Source: Haloarcula ordinaria (GTDB lineage Archaea; Halobacteriota; Halobacteria; Halobacteriales; Haloarculaceae). From it: a stretch of 64,000 nucleotides of DNA. The DNA is taken from NCBI RefSeq assembly GCF_029338275.1, contig NZ_CP119789.1:806001-870000 (forward strand). Direction: 5' to 3'. Position 1 is the first letter of the stretch; each line of letters begins with the position of its first letter. Below, piece after piece: positions 9,276 to 17,660 of this stretch. The notes beneath the pieces are model-generated. The model had not been told where the DNA came from, searched no databases, and saw nothing but the letters and a program-made list of their open reading frames with translations. The translations under genes were made by a program, and so were the position numbers.

Positions 9276-10178
9276 ATGACCAAACGCCACGTGTCGCTCC
9301 CGCCCATCGCCGAGGAGGGTCTCCGGGCGTTCATCGACGAGGTCGACGAACGACTGTCGGGTCCCGAAGAGACCTGCGACGTGGTGACCGACGTCCTCGT
9401 GGACCTCCACGGCGACCGGGAGGCCTACGAGCGCTGGCAGTCCGGCGGCGACGTCTCGCCAGCCGAACGGGTCCGCCTGCAGGGGTACGACCCCTGCAAC
9501 ACGACCCTGGAGAGCGAGTACTACGCCGAGAAAGACGAGGAGCAGTTCAAACACTCCAAACACCTCCAGTGGCTCTGGCGACAGTTCGACGCGACGCCGA
9601 TGGCCGACAACGTCGAGTTCGCCCTGCGCTTCCGACGGATGCTGGCCGACCACCTCTTCGCCGAGTGCGGGGACCACTGCCGTTTCTTCAAGAACATCAG
9701 CGTCACCTACGGCCACAACATCGAGGTCGGCGACAACGTCGTCGTCCACGACGACGTCCACCTGGACGACCGCGGGAAGCTGACCATCGGCGACCGCGTC
9801 TCCATCTCTGACGACGCCCACATCTACAGCCACGACCACGACGCCGTCGACCAGACACACGTCGAGAACTACCACACGATAATCGAGGACGACGCCCGCG
9901 TCACGTACGACTCGATGGTCCGTGCCGGCGTCCGCGTCGGCGAGAACGCCATCCTCGCGGCGAAGTCCATCGCGAGCAAGGACGTCCCCGCCCACCACAT
10001 CGCCGCCGGGACGCCCGCGAAGTCCATCGCGGTCAAGGACGGCTGGGCGTCCGTCGCCGACCCGCTCGAGGACGCGAACGTCGACCGCCGGGAGGAGCGC
10101 CACATCCCCTCCGAGCTGCCCGACAACCTGAACCAGTTCGACGAGTTCCAGCGCGACCTCTCGCCGCCGGACCAGTAG
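9276..10178 (+). CDS. Left-handed beta-helix acyltransferase (maltose/galactoside O-acetyltransferase-like)
   Basis: 300 residues. The C-terminal half has hexapeptide repeats typical of acyl-CoA-dependent O-acetyltransferases: YGHNIEVGDNVVVHDD, GKLTIGDRVSISDDAHI, the active-site-like YSHDHD, and GENAILAAKSIASKDVPAHH ending in IAAGTPAKSI. The N-terminal half (about 1-120) is a charged helical extension not seen in short LacA/MaaA enzymes. I chose the ATG at 9276 because the upstream in-frame residues look non-coding. It is divergent from the CPBP gene, and no sugar-biosynthesis neighbours identify the acceptor. Confidence 0.88.
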   Translation: MTKRHVSLPPIAEEGLRAFIDEVDERLSGPEETCDVVTDVLVDLHGDREAYERWQSGGDVSPAERVRLQGYDPCNTTLESEYYAEKDEEQFKHSKHLQWLWRQFDATPMADNVEFALRFRRMLADHLFAECGDHCRFFKNISVTYGHNIEVGDNVVVHDDVHLDDRGKLTIGDRVSISDDAHIYSHDHDAVDQTHVENYHTIIEDDARVTYDSMVRAGVRVGENAILAAKSIASKDVPAHHIAAGTPAKSIAVKDGWASVADPLEDANVDRREERHIPSELPDNLNQFDEFQRDLSPPDQ

Positions 10179-10213
10179 CCCTCGCTATCGCCTTCGGGAA
10201 TCGGAGAGCAACA

Positions 10214-10222
10214 CAAAAATAC
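10214..10222 (+). promoter_or_regulatory. TATA box of the membrane zinc-ribbon gene
   Basis: CAAAAATAC centred about 25 nt upstream of the ATG at 10243, consistent with a leaderless transcript for the small gene that follows. Confidence 0.5.
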
Positions 10223-10242
10223 GCCGAGTGCCAACGCTCCCT

Positions 10243-10482
10243 ATGCAGGTCTGGGGCTGGCTTCTGGTGTACCTCGTCGGGTTCGGACTCGTACAGCTAC
10301 TGCTCTACCGACGCTTCGGCCGCCGTGAGTCGACACCGCGCGGGAACTCGCAGTCGGCCGCCCCATCGGGGTCGCTCGGTCCGTCGGCGTCGTCGGTCGT
10401 CGAGTGCCGCCACTGCGGCGCGCGAAACGAGGCCGTCCGGACCGTCCGATACTGTCAGGCCTGTGTCGAGCCCCTCGACTAA
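10243..10482 (+). CDS. Small membrane-anchored zinc-ribbon protein (DUF7577-like)
   Basis: 79 residues. One N-terminal hydrophobic helix (about 5-22, WGWLLVYLVGFGLVQLLLY) is followed by a polar linker and a C-terminal zinc ribbon with two CxxC pairs, CRHCGARN and CQACVEPLD. The layout places the ribbon on the cytoplasmic or extracellular face of the membrane, and the orientation is not certain. It resembles haloarchaeal DUF7577 proteins of unknown role. It is 29 bases upstream of the Nmad3-like gene and may share its transcript. Confidence 0.82.
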   Translation: MQVWGWLLVYLVGFGLVQLLLYRRFGRRESTPRGNSQSAAPSGSLGPSASSVVECRHCGARNEAVRTVRYCQACVEPLD

Positions 10483-10511
10483 CCTTTGGTCCCGGAGCCC
10501 ATCCACCCACC

Positions 10512-11222
10512 ATGCGAAGTCTGGCTATCAACGTCGGCGCCAACACCAACGAGCCGGGGTTCCGCGCCCCGCTCTTTCCGGACGGCTCGTTCGAGTACAT
10601 CCCCATCCCGGAGTCCGAGCCCACGAGCGACCCGGTGCCGACGTACGCCGACCTCGACCTGACGACGGACGTCAGCAGCGTCGCCGACCGACCCGTCCAC
10701 TTCGACCCCGAGTTCCCCGAGGCCGGCGGCGAGCGCTACACCTACGGCGACGAACACGGCGTGAAGGCCGGGCCGATAGCGTCACTCTCGACCGGTGACT
10801 ACCTCGTCTTCTACGCGACGCTCTCGACGCCGTCGGACCCGCCCGACTGGGCGCCGCCCCGGTGGGGCGCGTTCGTCATCGGTCACTTTCGCCTGGCCCG
10901 GCCGCCGGTCACCGGTGCGGACTACGCCGGCCTCTCACCAGCGGAGCGGGTGACCTTCGACTCGAACGCCCACGTCAAGCGCGACCCGTTCGACGCCCGC
11001 GTGCTGGTCCTCGGCGACCCAGACGCGTCTCGGCTCTACGACACCGCCGTCCCGCTATCGACGCCCGACGCCGGCACCGAGGCCAACTGGCTGGTGACCG
11101 ACTGCTCGGTCGATTCGGGGAAGGGCCCGTGGTGGCGCCGCCCGATGCGCTTCGACGAGACGGGCACCGAGCGGCTGCTCGCCGCCGTCGATGCCGCTCC
11201 TGTAATCGACCAATCAAAATGA
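10512..11222 (+). CDS. Nmad3-like putative nucleotide-modification protein
   Basis: 236 residues starting MRSLAINVGANTNEPGF and continuing with DGSFEYIPIPE. This N-terminal pattern (beta strand, Asn/Gly-rich turn, FxYxPIPE) matches what I recall of the Nmad2/Nmad3 nucleotide-modification-associated domains predicted by comparative genomics. The middle has DYLVFYATL and GAFVIGHFRL, and the C-terminus has conserved Trp/Arg residues in GKGPWWRRPMRF. Members are found near DNA-modification or phage genes, but nothing like that lies here; the next genes are a RAD55-like ATPase and an unknown protein. The assignment comes from motif memory, so treat the function as a hypothesis. Confidence 0.65.
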   Translation: MRSLAINVGANTNEPGFRAPLFPDGSFEYIPIPESEPTSDPVPTYADLDLTTDVSSVADRPVHFDPEFPEAGGERYTYGDEHGVKAGPIASLSTGDYLVFYATLSTPSDPPDWAPPRWGAFVIGHFRLARPPVTGADYAGLSPAERVTFDSNAHVKRDPFDARVLVLGDPDASRLYDTAVPLSTPDAGTEANWLVTDCSVDSGKGPWWRRPMRFDETGTERLLAAVDAAPVIDQSK

Positions 11223-11282
11223 GTTATCAGGGGTGAAAACAGAGTACGAAAGCATATGTCCAGACGCGCACATGCTGGTGGT

Positions 11283-11966
11283 ATGCGTCTCTCGACCGGT
11301 GTTCCCGGATTCGATACTCTCGTCGAAGGTGGCCTCCTCTCGAATCGGCTCTACGTCGTCAGCGGGCCACCCGGGAGCGGGAAGACTACGTTCTGCTCGC
11401 AGTTCATCACGCAGGGGGCCAAGGAGGGGGAGTCCTGTCTCTACGTCACCATGCACGAGACCAAGTCGGAACTCATGCAGGACATGGCCGGCTACGACTT
11501 CGGCTTCGACCGGGCGATGCAGTCCGACGCCATCCAGTTTCTCAACCTCGTCACCGAGAGCGGCAAGCGGACCATCACGCAGTTCGGCAGCGACGGCGGC
11601 CTGACGAACCGGCTGGTCGCGTTCATCGAGCACAACGACATCCAGCGGGTCGTCATCGACTCGACGATGCTGCTGCAGCACTTCATGCAGGACGTCGACA
11701 GCGAGATAACCGGCTTCCTCTCGGCGCTCAAGCAGACCGAAGCGACGACGCTGCTCATCTCCGAGATGACCGACCCCTCCTCCTACAGCGACGAGCACTA
11801 TCTGGCCCACGGCGTCGTCTTCTTCCACAATTTCCTCGAGAAGGGGAGCATGACTCGCGGGGTCCAGGTCATCAAGATGCGCGGGACAGCCATCGACTGT
11901 GACATCCGCAAGATCGAGTTCACCGACCAGGGCCTGAACGTCTCGGACGAGAAGGTCCAGACGTAG
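11283..11966 (+). CDS. RAD55/KaiC-like RecA-superfamily ATPase
   Basis: 227 residues from the ATG at 11283 (an alternative ATG at 11256 adds nine). A single RecA-type domain begins MRLSTGVPGFDTLVEGGL, a hallmark of KaiC/RAD55-like proteins. It has an intact Walker A GPPGSGKTTF and a Walker B-like strand QRVVIDSTMLL, then VQVIKMRGT near the C-terminus. It lacks the second ATPase domain of true KaiC, and no kaiB-like gene is nearby. Haloarchaea carry many such stand-alone proteins, often linked to signalling, with unknown targets. The next gene starts five bases after its stop, so the pair is almost surely co-transcribed. Confidence 0.9.
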   Translation: MRLSTGVPGFDTLVEGGLLSNRLYVVSGPPGSGKTTFCSQFITQGAKEGESCLYVTMHETKSELMQDMAGYDFGFDRAMQSDAIQFLNLVTESGKRTITQFGSDGGLTNRLVAFIEHNDIQRVVIDSTMLLQHFMQDVDSEITGFLSALKQTEATTLLISEMTDPSSYSDEHYLAHGVVFFHNFLEKGSMTRGVQVIKMRGTAIDCDIRKIEFTDQGLNVSDEKVQT

Positions 11967-11971
11967 CCACC

Positions 11972-12382
11972 ATGAGCCTCTACGAGCGCAAGTACGACAC
12001 CGGGTGGGACGCCCTCGAGAAGGACGAGGCGACCGACCGCGCCTACGCCATCGGCGTCGCCGAGCGCTTCGGCGAGTACAACCGCGAGGAACTGGAAGCC
12101 ATCTACCACGAGATGGACTCGGCGTACCACCGGAGCATGGTGGAACTCGCCTACGACGAGGGGCGAAACGAGGCCAAGGAGGCCGCCACGGCAGGTGACC
12201 CCGACAAGGAAGCCGTCTGGGCCGAGCTGGTCGAGGGCGAGAAGACGTACGTCCACGTCGACGACGCCCCGACCGGCGGGCGCGACGGCCTCCCGAAGGC
12301 GCTCGAACCGACTGAGCTGCTCGACAGGCAGGACGTCGATAGCACCGAAGCGACCTCCCGCCCGGGCTTTCTCGACCGGTAG
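11972..12382 (+). CDS. Conserved haloarchaeal protein of unknown function, coupled to the RAD55-like ATPase
   Basis: 136 residues, highly acidic and helical, with no membrane segment or cysteine pair. The start is close (five bases) to the upstream ATPase stop, indicating translational linkage. Visible features are an N-terminal segment SLYERKYDTGWDALEKDEA, a helical middle (REELEAIYHEMDSAYHRSM) and a likely disordered C-terminal tail. I do not recognise the family. Its tight linkage suggests a partner or regulator of the ATPase, which is inference from position only. Confidence 0.82.
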   Translation: MSLYERKYDTGWDALEKDEATDRAYAIGVAERFGEYNREELEAIYHEMDSAYHRSMVELAYDEGRNEAKEAATAGDPDKEAVWAELVEGEKTYVHVDDAPTGGRDGLPKALEPTELLDRQDVDSTEATSRPGFLDR

Positions 12383-12463
12383 TCGCGCCGCACCCGACCG
12401 CTCCGCTCACGGTGTGGCGTCGAAAAACGAGTCGTACTGCCGGGTGCCCTCGGCCCTATCGGC

Positions 12464-12751
12464 TCAGAACGAGACCTGTTCGGGACCGTGCTCGCCCATC
12501 GCGATTGGGTCGCGGTCGGAGTAGCCGACGCGGCCGATGGCCTTGCTCGACATGCCCGAGCACGCCGTCAGCATCGCGTCTTCGGCCGTCTCGAACGTCT
12601 CGGGACCCGACCGTTCCAGCGCGTCGGCCAGCGTCTCTGTGCCGTTGGGCAACTCGAGGACCATGTCGCCGTTCGCTTCGACGAGCTCGTCGGTGGTCAT
12701 CGGGTACGTGTGCGATTCGAACGCGGTCTGAACCTCTGTCAGTAGCCTCAT
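12464..12751 (-). CDS. DUF5789-family small protein
   Basis: 95 residues. The sequence carries the pattern I associate with haloarchaeal DUF5789: an N-terminal helix, the segment YPMTTDELVEANGD, the strand LELPNGTETLADALE, and the C-terminal KAIGRVGYSDRDPIAMGE. The function is unknown. A TATA-like GGTTTATTATC on the minus strand (12773-12783) lies about 27 nt upstream of the ATG, supporting expression as a leaderless single gene. It is divergent from the PHP gene. Confidence 0.85.
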   Translation of the reverse strand: MRLLTEVQTAFESHTYPMTTDELVEANGDMVLELPNGTETLADALERSGPETFETAEDAMLTACSGMSSKAIGRVGYSDRDPIAMGEHGPEQVSF

Positions 12752-12887
12752 GGCCGGAGAAAGTTAACGGTCGATAATAAACCTTAACTATTGATTATTA
12801 TAATGTCGTACAATGTGTATAAGGACCATGGTGCCGTGTGGCGAATCCGACCGAAGATTCTTCGCCCTGGGGACCCCTCTCGGCGGT

Positions 12888-13664
12888 ATGGTCGCCGCCG
12901 ATTTACACGTCCACACGACGCGCTCGGACGGGACGCTGACGCTCTCGTCGCTCCCGGCCGCCGCGAGCCGCGCGGGGGTCGACGCGGTCGCCGTCACCGA
13001 CCACGATCGACTCCACCCCGACCTCGAGGCGCCGCTCACGACCCACGACGGCCTGACCGTCGTCAGCGGCGTCGAGCTGCGGGTCGACACCGGCGACCAG
13101 CGACTCGACCTGCTTGGGTACGGCGTCGACCCGACCGACGCGCTCACAGCCGAGTGCGCCCGCATCCAGCGCGACCGCCGCGAGCGGGGCCAGCGAATCA
13201 TCGACCGCGTCGAGGACCGCCTCGGCGTCTCGCTGGACCTCGAACCCCGCGACGGGCTGGGCCGTCCGCACATCGCCCGGGCCATCGCCGACGCGACCGA
13301 CTACACGTTCCAGGGTGCGTTCGACGACCTCATCGGGGACGACTGCCCCTGTTACGTCGAGCGCGACGTCCCCCGCTTCGAGCGGGGCCGCGACCTGCTC
13401 GCCGACGCCTGTGGCCTCGTCGGCCTCGCACACCCGTTCCGTTATCCCGACACCCCGGCCGCGCTCGACCACTGCGCGTCGCTCGACGCCGTCGAATACT
13501 GGTACCCCTACGGCCGTGCCGTCGACGACACGATGCTCGATGACGCAATCGAAGACTACGACCTGGTCCCCACCGGCGGGAGCGACGCCCACGGCGAGTC
13601 CGTCGGTGAGACCGGCCTCGACGAACGGGCCTGGAACCTGGTCCGCGAGGCCCTCGACGTCTGA
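12888..13664 (+). CDS. PHP-domain phosphoesterase
   Basis: 258 residues. The PHP fold's metal-binding motifs are plain: DLHVHTTRSDGTL at the N-terminus, AVTDHD (residues about 41-46), SGVELR, the later LAHPFRYP and the final GSDAHGE. Family members hydrolyse phosphate esters (histidinol phosphate, nucleoside 3',5'-bisphosphates, RNA 3' ends). The size and motif order resemble the YciV/RNase AM-like group rather than HisK. I chose the ATG at 12888, which gives the canonical family start. An AT-rich TATA (ATTATTATAA, about 12793-12802) is better spaced for an in-frame ATG at 12828, so the true start may be 20 codons earlier. Confidence 0.9.
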   Translation: MVAADLHVHTTRSDGTLTLSSLPAAASRAGVDAVAVTDHDRLHPDLEAPLTTHDGLTVVSGVELRVDTGDQRLDLLGYGVDPTDALTAECARIQRDRRERGQRIIDRVEDRLGVSLDLEPRDGLGRPHIARAIADATDYTFQGAFDDLIGDDCPCYVERDVPRFERGRDLLADACGLVGLAHPFRYPDTPAALDHCASLDAVEYWYPYGRAVDDTMLDDAIEDYDLVPTGGSDAHGESVGETGLDERAWNLVREALDV

Positions 13665-13718
13665 CACTCGGCATGCGGAATCAGAGGGTTCAATGTCGGC
13701 CAGCCCCTCTACTCAGGT

Positions 13719-13883
13719 ATGCAGTGTCACTACTGCGACCGTGATGCCGACGTCGCCGTCGAGAAAGACGGAGTCAAGGTCGGGGTCTGTACGGACCACT
13801 TCCGCGAGCAGATGGCCGAACTCGAGGACGCCGACTGGATCGAGGAGCTCGACGAGCAACTCGACATCGACCGTCGAGAGTAG
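13719..13883 (+). CDS. DUF6757-like zinc-finger microprotein
   Basis: 54 residues. It begins MQCHYCDRDADVAVEKDG with a CxxC pair, followed by VGVCTDHFREQM with Cys and His, which together form a CCCH-type zinc site. The C-terminal half is an acidic amphipathic helix (MAELEDADWIEELDEQL). It matches the layout of haloarchaeal DUF6757. It sits between the PHP and cupin genes on the same strand, 49 bases upstream of the cupin start. Its role is unknown; short zinc-finger proteins of this type are frequent in haloarchaea. Confidence 0.82.
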   Translation: MQCHYCDRDADVAVEKDGVKVGVCTDHFREQMAELEDADWIEELDEQLDIDRRE

Positions 13884-13932
13884 TCGCCCCGCCCCAGCTA
13901 CCACTTTAGCATACCCCTCCCAACCGCCACCC

Positions 13933-14400
13933 ATGGAGAAAGTACGGCTCTCCGACCTCGAGTCACGCATGGGTCCCGCCGACGTCAAGCGCCCGCTCTC
14001 GCCGGCACTCGGTGCCGAGCACGTCTCGCTGAACTACTACGAACTCGCACCGGGTGAGACCTTCGGCCTGGGCTATCACCGTCATTCGGACCAGGAGGAG
14101 CTGTTCTACGTCCAGTCGGGGACCGCGACCTTCGAGACCGAGGACGGCGACGTGACCGTCGCGGCGGGTGAGGCGGTTCGATTCGCGCCCGGCGAGTGGC
14201 AACTGGGTCGTAACGCCGGCGAGGAACGCGTCGTCGCGCTGGCCCTGGGCGCGCCACAGACCACGGGCGACACGGAGATGCACCGCGACTGTCCCGAGTG
14301 CGAGGAGCGCACCCGCCACTCGATTGAGCTGGCCGGGGACCGTGACGCGCTCCTGACTGTCTGTACGACGTGTGGCACAGAGACCGGCCGCTACACCTGA
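13933..14400 (+). CDS. Cupin protein with C-terminal zinc ribbon
   Basis: 155 residues. The cupin barrel (about 30-110) shows motif 1 GYHRHSDQEELFYVQSGTA with metal-binding His and Glu residues and motif 2 FAPGEWQLGRNAG. The C-terminal 40 residues form a zinc ribbon (CPECEER and CTTCGTE), an unusual fusion to a cupin. The barrel may bind a metal and a small ligand, and the ribbon may give protein or nucleic-acid contact. No substrate is evident. It converges on the beta-CASP RNase gene. Confidence 0.88.
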   Translation: MEKVRLSDLESRMGPADVKRPLSPALGAEHVSLNYYELAPGETFGLGYHRHSDQEELFYVQSGTATFETEDGDVTVAAGEAVRFAPGEWQLGRNAGEERVVALALGAPQTTGDTEMHRDCPECEERTRHSIELAGDRDALLTVCTTCGTETGRYT

Positions 14401-14428
14401 CTCTCGCACGAGGGCATCGCGACTCCCG

Positions 14429-15661
14429 TTACAGCTGGACCGTCTCGCCGAGCTCCGGCGCGCTCGCGTCGTACCCGTCCTCACGGAGCGTCGCCGCGAA
14501 CGGCCCACACCGGTCGCCGTGATTGACCAGCACTTCTTTGTCGCGGTAGGCCGCCAGAAACTCGCGGAGCCCCTCGCGGTCGGCGTGTGCGGAGAAGTCG
14601 TGGAGTTCGACCGTCGCGCTCACCGACAGCATCCGCCCGTCGAACTCGGCGCGCCCGGTCTCCAGCAGTTCCCGACCGGGGGTTCCCTGGACCTGGTAGC
14701 CGGTGAGCGCCACCGTATTCGTCGGGTGGCCGCGGATGGCGGGCACGTACGTCATCGCCGGGCCACCGTTGAGCATCCCGGAGGTGGTGATTATCACGGT
14801 GTTCTGCTGGGCGATGCGCTCGCGCTGCCCGTTCCGGCCGTCGACGTACCGCGCGTTCGACCGGGCACCGCGCAGCGCCTCGGCGTCCCGGAGGAACTCG
14901 GGGTGGTCGACCAGGGTATCGGTCACCCGCTGGCCCATCCCGTCGACGTAGCAGTCCACGTCGTGAGCGGCACAGACGAGCATCGCTTCTTGCGTGCGGC
15001 CGATGGCGAAAGCGGGGACGACGACGGTCCCGCCCTGCCACACCGTCTGTCGCAGGCTCTCGACGAACCGCCGTTCGACGCTGTCACGGTCCTCGTGGCT
15101 CGCGTCCGAGTACGTCGACTCGCAGATGACGGCGTCCGCTTCGGGGCGGGCCGTCGTCGCGTCGACGAGTCGCTGGCGGCCGGTGTGGAAGTCGCCGGAG
15201 TAGAGAAGGCGCGTCTCTCCGTCGTCCACGAGGACGTGGGCGCTCCCGGGGATGTGGCCGGCCTCGTACAGTGTCACCTCGTAGCCGGCGGCCTCGAAGG
15301 ACTCCCCGTAGCCGTGGGGCACGGACGCCTGGGTGAGTCGGTGGACGTCCGTCCCGGTGAACGGACAGCGCGGCGTCGAGCCGTGCAGTTTCAGCGTGTC
15401 CTCGGCGAGCGTCAGCGCCAGGTCGCGCGTCGGCGGCGTCCAGTGGACCGGCGGCAGGTCACCCGCGCCCATCAGCGCGGGGACGGCCCCGACGTGGTCG
15501 AGGTGGCCGTGGCTGACGACCACCGCGTCGGGGTCGACGTCGCCGACGGGGTACTGGGGCGGCGACTCGCTGGCCATCCCGTAGTCGAGCAACAACCGGT
15601 CGTCGACCAGGACGGCACTCCGTCCGATTTCGCCGGCCCCGCCGAGGAACTGGACCTCCAT
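14429..15661 (-). CDS. Beta-CASP metallo-beta-lactamase ribonuclease
   Basis: 410 residues. The metallo-beta-lactamase motifs are present: VSHGHLDHVG (HxHxDH), GHIPGSAHV and YSGDFHTG. They are followed by a beta-CASP insert with VVVPAFAIGRTQEAM and TTSGMLNGGPA, and the C-terminal zinc histidines in HDFSAHADREG and VNHGD. This is the architecture of archaeal CPSF73-like and RNase J-like enzymes that cut or trim RNA. It lacks the N-terminal KH domains of archaeal CPSF1, so it belongs to the shorter aCPSF2-like group. It starts at the ATG at 15661 and is likely monocistronic or follows fba. Confidence 0.93.
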   Translation of the reverse strand: MEVQFLGGAGEIGRSAVLVDDRLLLDYGMASESPPQYPVGDVDPDAVVVSHGHLDHVGAVPALMGAGDLPPVHWTPPTRDLALTLAEDTLKLHGSTPRCPFTGTDVHRLTQASVPHGYGESFEAAGYEVTLYEAGHIPGSAHVLVDDGETRLLYSGDFHTGRQRLVDATTARPEADAVICESTYSDASHEDRDSVERRFVESLRQTVWQGGTVVVPAFAIGRTQEAMLVCAAHDVDCYVDGMGQRVTDTLVDHPEFLRDAEALRGARSNARYVDGRNGQRERIAQQNTVIITTSGMLNGGPAMTYVPAIRGHPTNTVALTGYQVQGTPGRELLETGRAEFDGRMLSVSATVELHDFSAHADREGLREFLAAYRDKEVLVNHGDRCGPFAATLREDGYDASAPELGETVQL

Positions 15662-15812
15662 CGCCCGTTCGTACCGCCCGCGGATGCTTCCCTCCGTCGG
15701 TTCGTCACCGGAACGGCGTCGTCGGCGCGCGACGGGTAACTCCGTCGACCACGGACGCGGCCACCGCTCGAATGTCCAGAATAACGGGACGCGAGTGGCT
15801 GCGGTCGGCGAC

Positions 15813-16805
15813 TCAGGCGTACCGACTATGTCCGGCGCTGCCCGACATCTCGGCCAGGTCGGCGTGGACGTCCGCGATGCGCTCGCGGATCTGTCGCCCG
15901 GCGACCCGCGGGTCGAAGCGGTCCTTGTTGGGCGACCAGTCGACGTCGTTGAAGAAGGTGTCCCGGTCCCCGTCGACGTCCGTCGGGGGGACGATGTCCG
16001 TCGGGGCCTCGTTGTAGAGGTCGAAGGCGGTGCGGGTGTACTCGTACTGGTAGCGCGTGTCCTTGTTCACCTTGCAGATGCCGTGCTGGAGCATCTGCTG
16101 GAGCTGGTCGGGCTGGACGCCCGAGGAGCCGTGCAACACCAGCGGCGTGTCCAGGCCGTGGTCGTTCAGCGCCTCGCGGATGTCCCGTGCCAGGTCGGGG
16201 CGGAGTTCGAGGTCCTTGCCCTTCGCGACGCCGTGCTGGGTGCCCACGGAGATGGCCAGCAGGTCACAGCCCGTCCGGTCGACGAACTCGACGGCCTGTT
16301 CGGGGTCGGTGTAGAAGGCGTCCTCGGACTCGATCTCGTCCTCGACGCCCTTGATCTGGCCGAGTTCGGCCTCGACCAGGATGTCGCCGTCGCCCGCCTC
16401 GGCCATCTCGACGACCTCCTTGCTCGTCGCGACGTTCTCCTCGAATGGTTCGTGGGAGGCGTCGATCATGATGGAGGAGGGGATGTCGAGTTCGACCTGC
16501 TTCTCGATGGTCTCTAAGTTCGTCTGGTGGTCCATGTTGAGGAACACCCCGATGTCGTACTGCTCGGCGATGAGGTCGATGTAGTTGCCCATCGCCTGCA
16601 GCCCCGCGATGGGGTCGCCGTTGCCGGCGAACGTGCAGGCACCGTTGCTCATCTGCAGGAGCAGGTCGGACCCGACCCGCGAGGCGCCCTCCATCAGCCC
16701 CATCATCGTGTTCGGCTCCGCGATGTTGCTCGCGACCAGGCCGAAGCCCTCCTCGAGCGCGTCGTCGTATACGTCCGAAAGCTCAGAACCGCCCTTGAAT
16801 GGCAT
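15813..16805 (-). CDS. fba: Class II fructose-bisphosphate aldolase
   Basis: 330 residues. This zinc-dependent aldolase interconverts fructose 1,6-bisphosphate with DHAP and glyceraldehyde 3-phosphate. Metal and substrate motifs seen: [47 protein letters not shown] and [13 protein letters not shown]. Haloarchaea use this class II enzyme in gluconeogenesis and fructose degradation. The minus-strand TATA GTTTAATG (16842-16848) lies about 40 nt before the ATG, leaving a short leader. It is a housekeeping-type gene with no sugar operon around it. Confidence 0.95.
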   Translation of the reverse strand: MPFKGGSELSDVYDDALEEGFGLVASNIAEPNTMMGLMEGASRVGSDLLLQMSNGACTFAGNGDPIAGLQAMGNYIDLIAEQYDIGVFLNMDHQTNLETIEKQVELDIPSSIMIDASHEPFEENVATSKEVVEMAEAGDGDILVEAELGQIKGVEDEIESEDAFYTDPEQAVEFVDRTGCDLLAISVGTQHGVAKGKDLELRPDLARDIREALNDHGLDTPLVLHGSSGVQPDQLQQMLQHGICKVNKDTRYQYEYTRTAFDLYNEAPTDIVPPTDVDGDRDTFFNDVDWSPNKDRFDPRVAGRQIRERIADVHADLAEMSGSAGHSRYA

Positions 16806-16984
16806 CTGTTGTCACCGCGTCGGGATTTGACCGCCCCCGACATTAAACCCACTCTTGCACCGCAAAACGGGGATTCGAACGCGCCGGGCCACGGCTGGGC
16901 TGTCGACGCGCGGTCCGTTCTCCGTTCGGGCCTATAGGCCGTCGTCCGGGCCTGACGGGCGGTTTCGCGCCACCGTTCGCGGTT

Positions 16985-17014
16985 CGGTACCACGCCGGTT
17001 GTGTCTTGGTACCG
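16985..17014. promoter_or_regulatory. Inverted repeat upstream of a zinc-finger microgene
   Basis: CGGTACCA (16985-16992) and TGGTACCG (17007-17014) are exact reverse complements separated by 14 bases. They sit just upstream of the TATA box of the gene at 17061. The position fits an operator or activator site. The surrounding gap 16806-17060 shows no gene or RNA I can recognise. Confidence 0.4.
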
Positions 17015-17028
17015 TACTTCCACAAACA

Positions 17029-17037
17029 ATTATTATA
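17029..17037 (+). promoter_or_regulatory. TATA box of the C2H2 microprotein gene
   Basis: ATTATTATA centred about 28 nt upstream of the ATG at 17061, giving a leaderless transcript. Confidence 0.6.
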
Positions 17038-17060
17038 CTCCACGAAAAACACTAGTACGT

Positions 17061-17183
17061 ATGGCGACACGCCAGCAGACTCCGACGACTACGTATCACA
17101 CGTGCACCTGTGGTGAGCAGTTCGAGACGACGGAGGCGCTTCTCGAACACGCACGGGAGTCGCACCGACTCACCGTACTGTAG
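17061..17183 (+). CDS. Single C2H2 zinc-finger microprotein
   Basis: 40 residues. The body is one classical C2H2-like finger: YHTCTCGEQFETTEALLEH, then ARESH, giving Cys-x-Cys and His-x5-His spacing. The gene has its own strong TATA box and an inverted repeat upstream, which supports its being real despite its size. Single-finger proteins of this length in haloarchaea have been tied to regulation in a few cases, but this one's role is unknown. Confidence 0.78.
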   Translation: MATRQQTPTTTYHTCTCGEQFETTEALLEHARESHRLTVL

Positions 17184-17257
17184 GGGCTGGCGTCGACTGT
17201 GTCGATTCCGGCAGGAGCCGGACCGACGAACATTTTTTGGACTGTCGCTCGCGACCG

Positions 17258-17542
17258 TCAGGAGCGCGTCCCGAGGTCCTGACGGACGCCGAACTCCGTG
17301 TACCCCCCGTGAGAGACGTCCAGCGCGCCGAGCCACCAGTTCCACCGCTCGGCGAGGCTGTACCCGTCGGGGGCGTCCCCGAGGTTCTCGACGACGGTCT
17401 CGACGGTCAGTTCGGCGTCGAAGTCCGCGTCGAACCGGCCCGCGTCGGCCAGGTCACGCGCCTGTCGGGCGACGGCGGTGACGACGTCGTCCTCGGCGTC
17501 GAAGGTCTCCGCCAGCTCGTCTTCGAGTGTCCTCCGGTTCAC
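17258..17542 (-). CDS. Conserved haloarchaeal protein of unknown function
   Basis: 94 residues from a GTG start at 17542. The sequence opens with NRRTLEDELAETFDAEDDVV and has a conserved aromatic stretch, AERWNWWLGALDVSHGGY. It is helical, acidic and has no membrane segment. I have a sense of seeing this pattern widely in haloarchaea but know no function. It is downstream of the sulfurtransferase gene on the same strand, 118 bases away, and convergent with the C2H2 microgene. Confidence 0.8.
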   Translation of the reverse strand: MNRRTLEDELAETFDAEDDVVTAVARQARDLADAGRFDADFDAELTVETVVENLGDAPDGYSLAERWNWWLGALDVSHGGYTEFGVRQDLGTRS

Positions 17543-17660
17543 GTCCGTGTGTCGGCCTCGCCGGACTTGAATGTGTCTCGAAGGCACGCGGAACCGCAAA
17601 AGGGGACAGACGCAGTGGTCGTTCAGTTACCCACGGCCTCGCGCGAAGCCGCTCAGCTGT

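Noticed and set aside
9216..10103. A 295-codon frame antisense to the acyltransferase
   Set aside because: Val/Asp-rich repetitive translation opposite hexapeptide repeats, a typical shadow of the real gene.
16860..16980. Possible tRNA remnant because of GGGGATTCGAACGC
   Set aside because: The stretch resembles a T-loop only superficially; no acceptor or anticodon stem could be paired around it.
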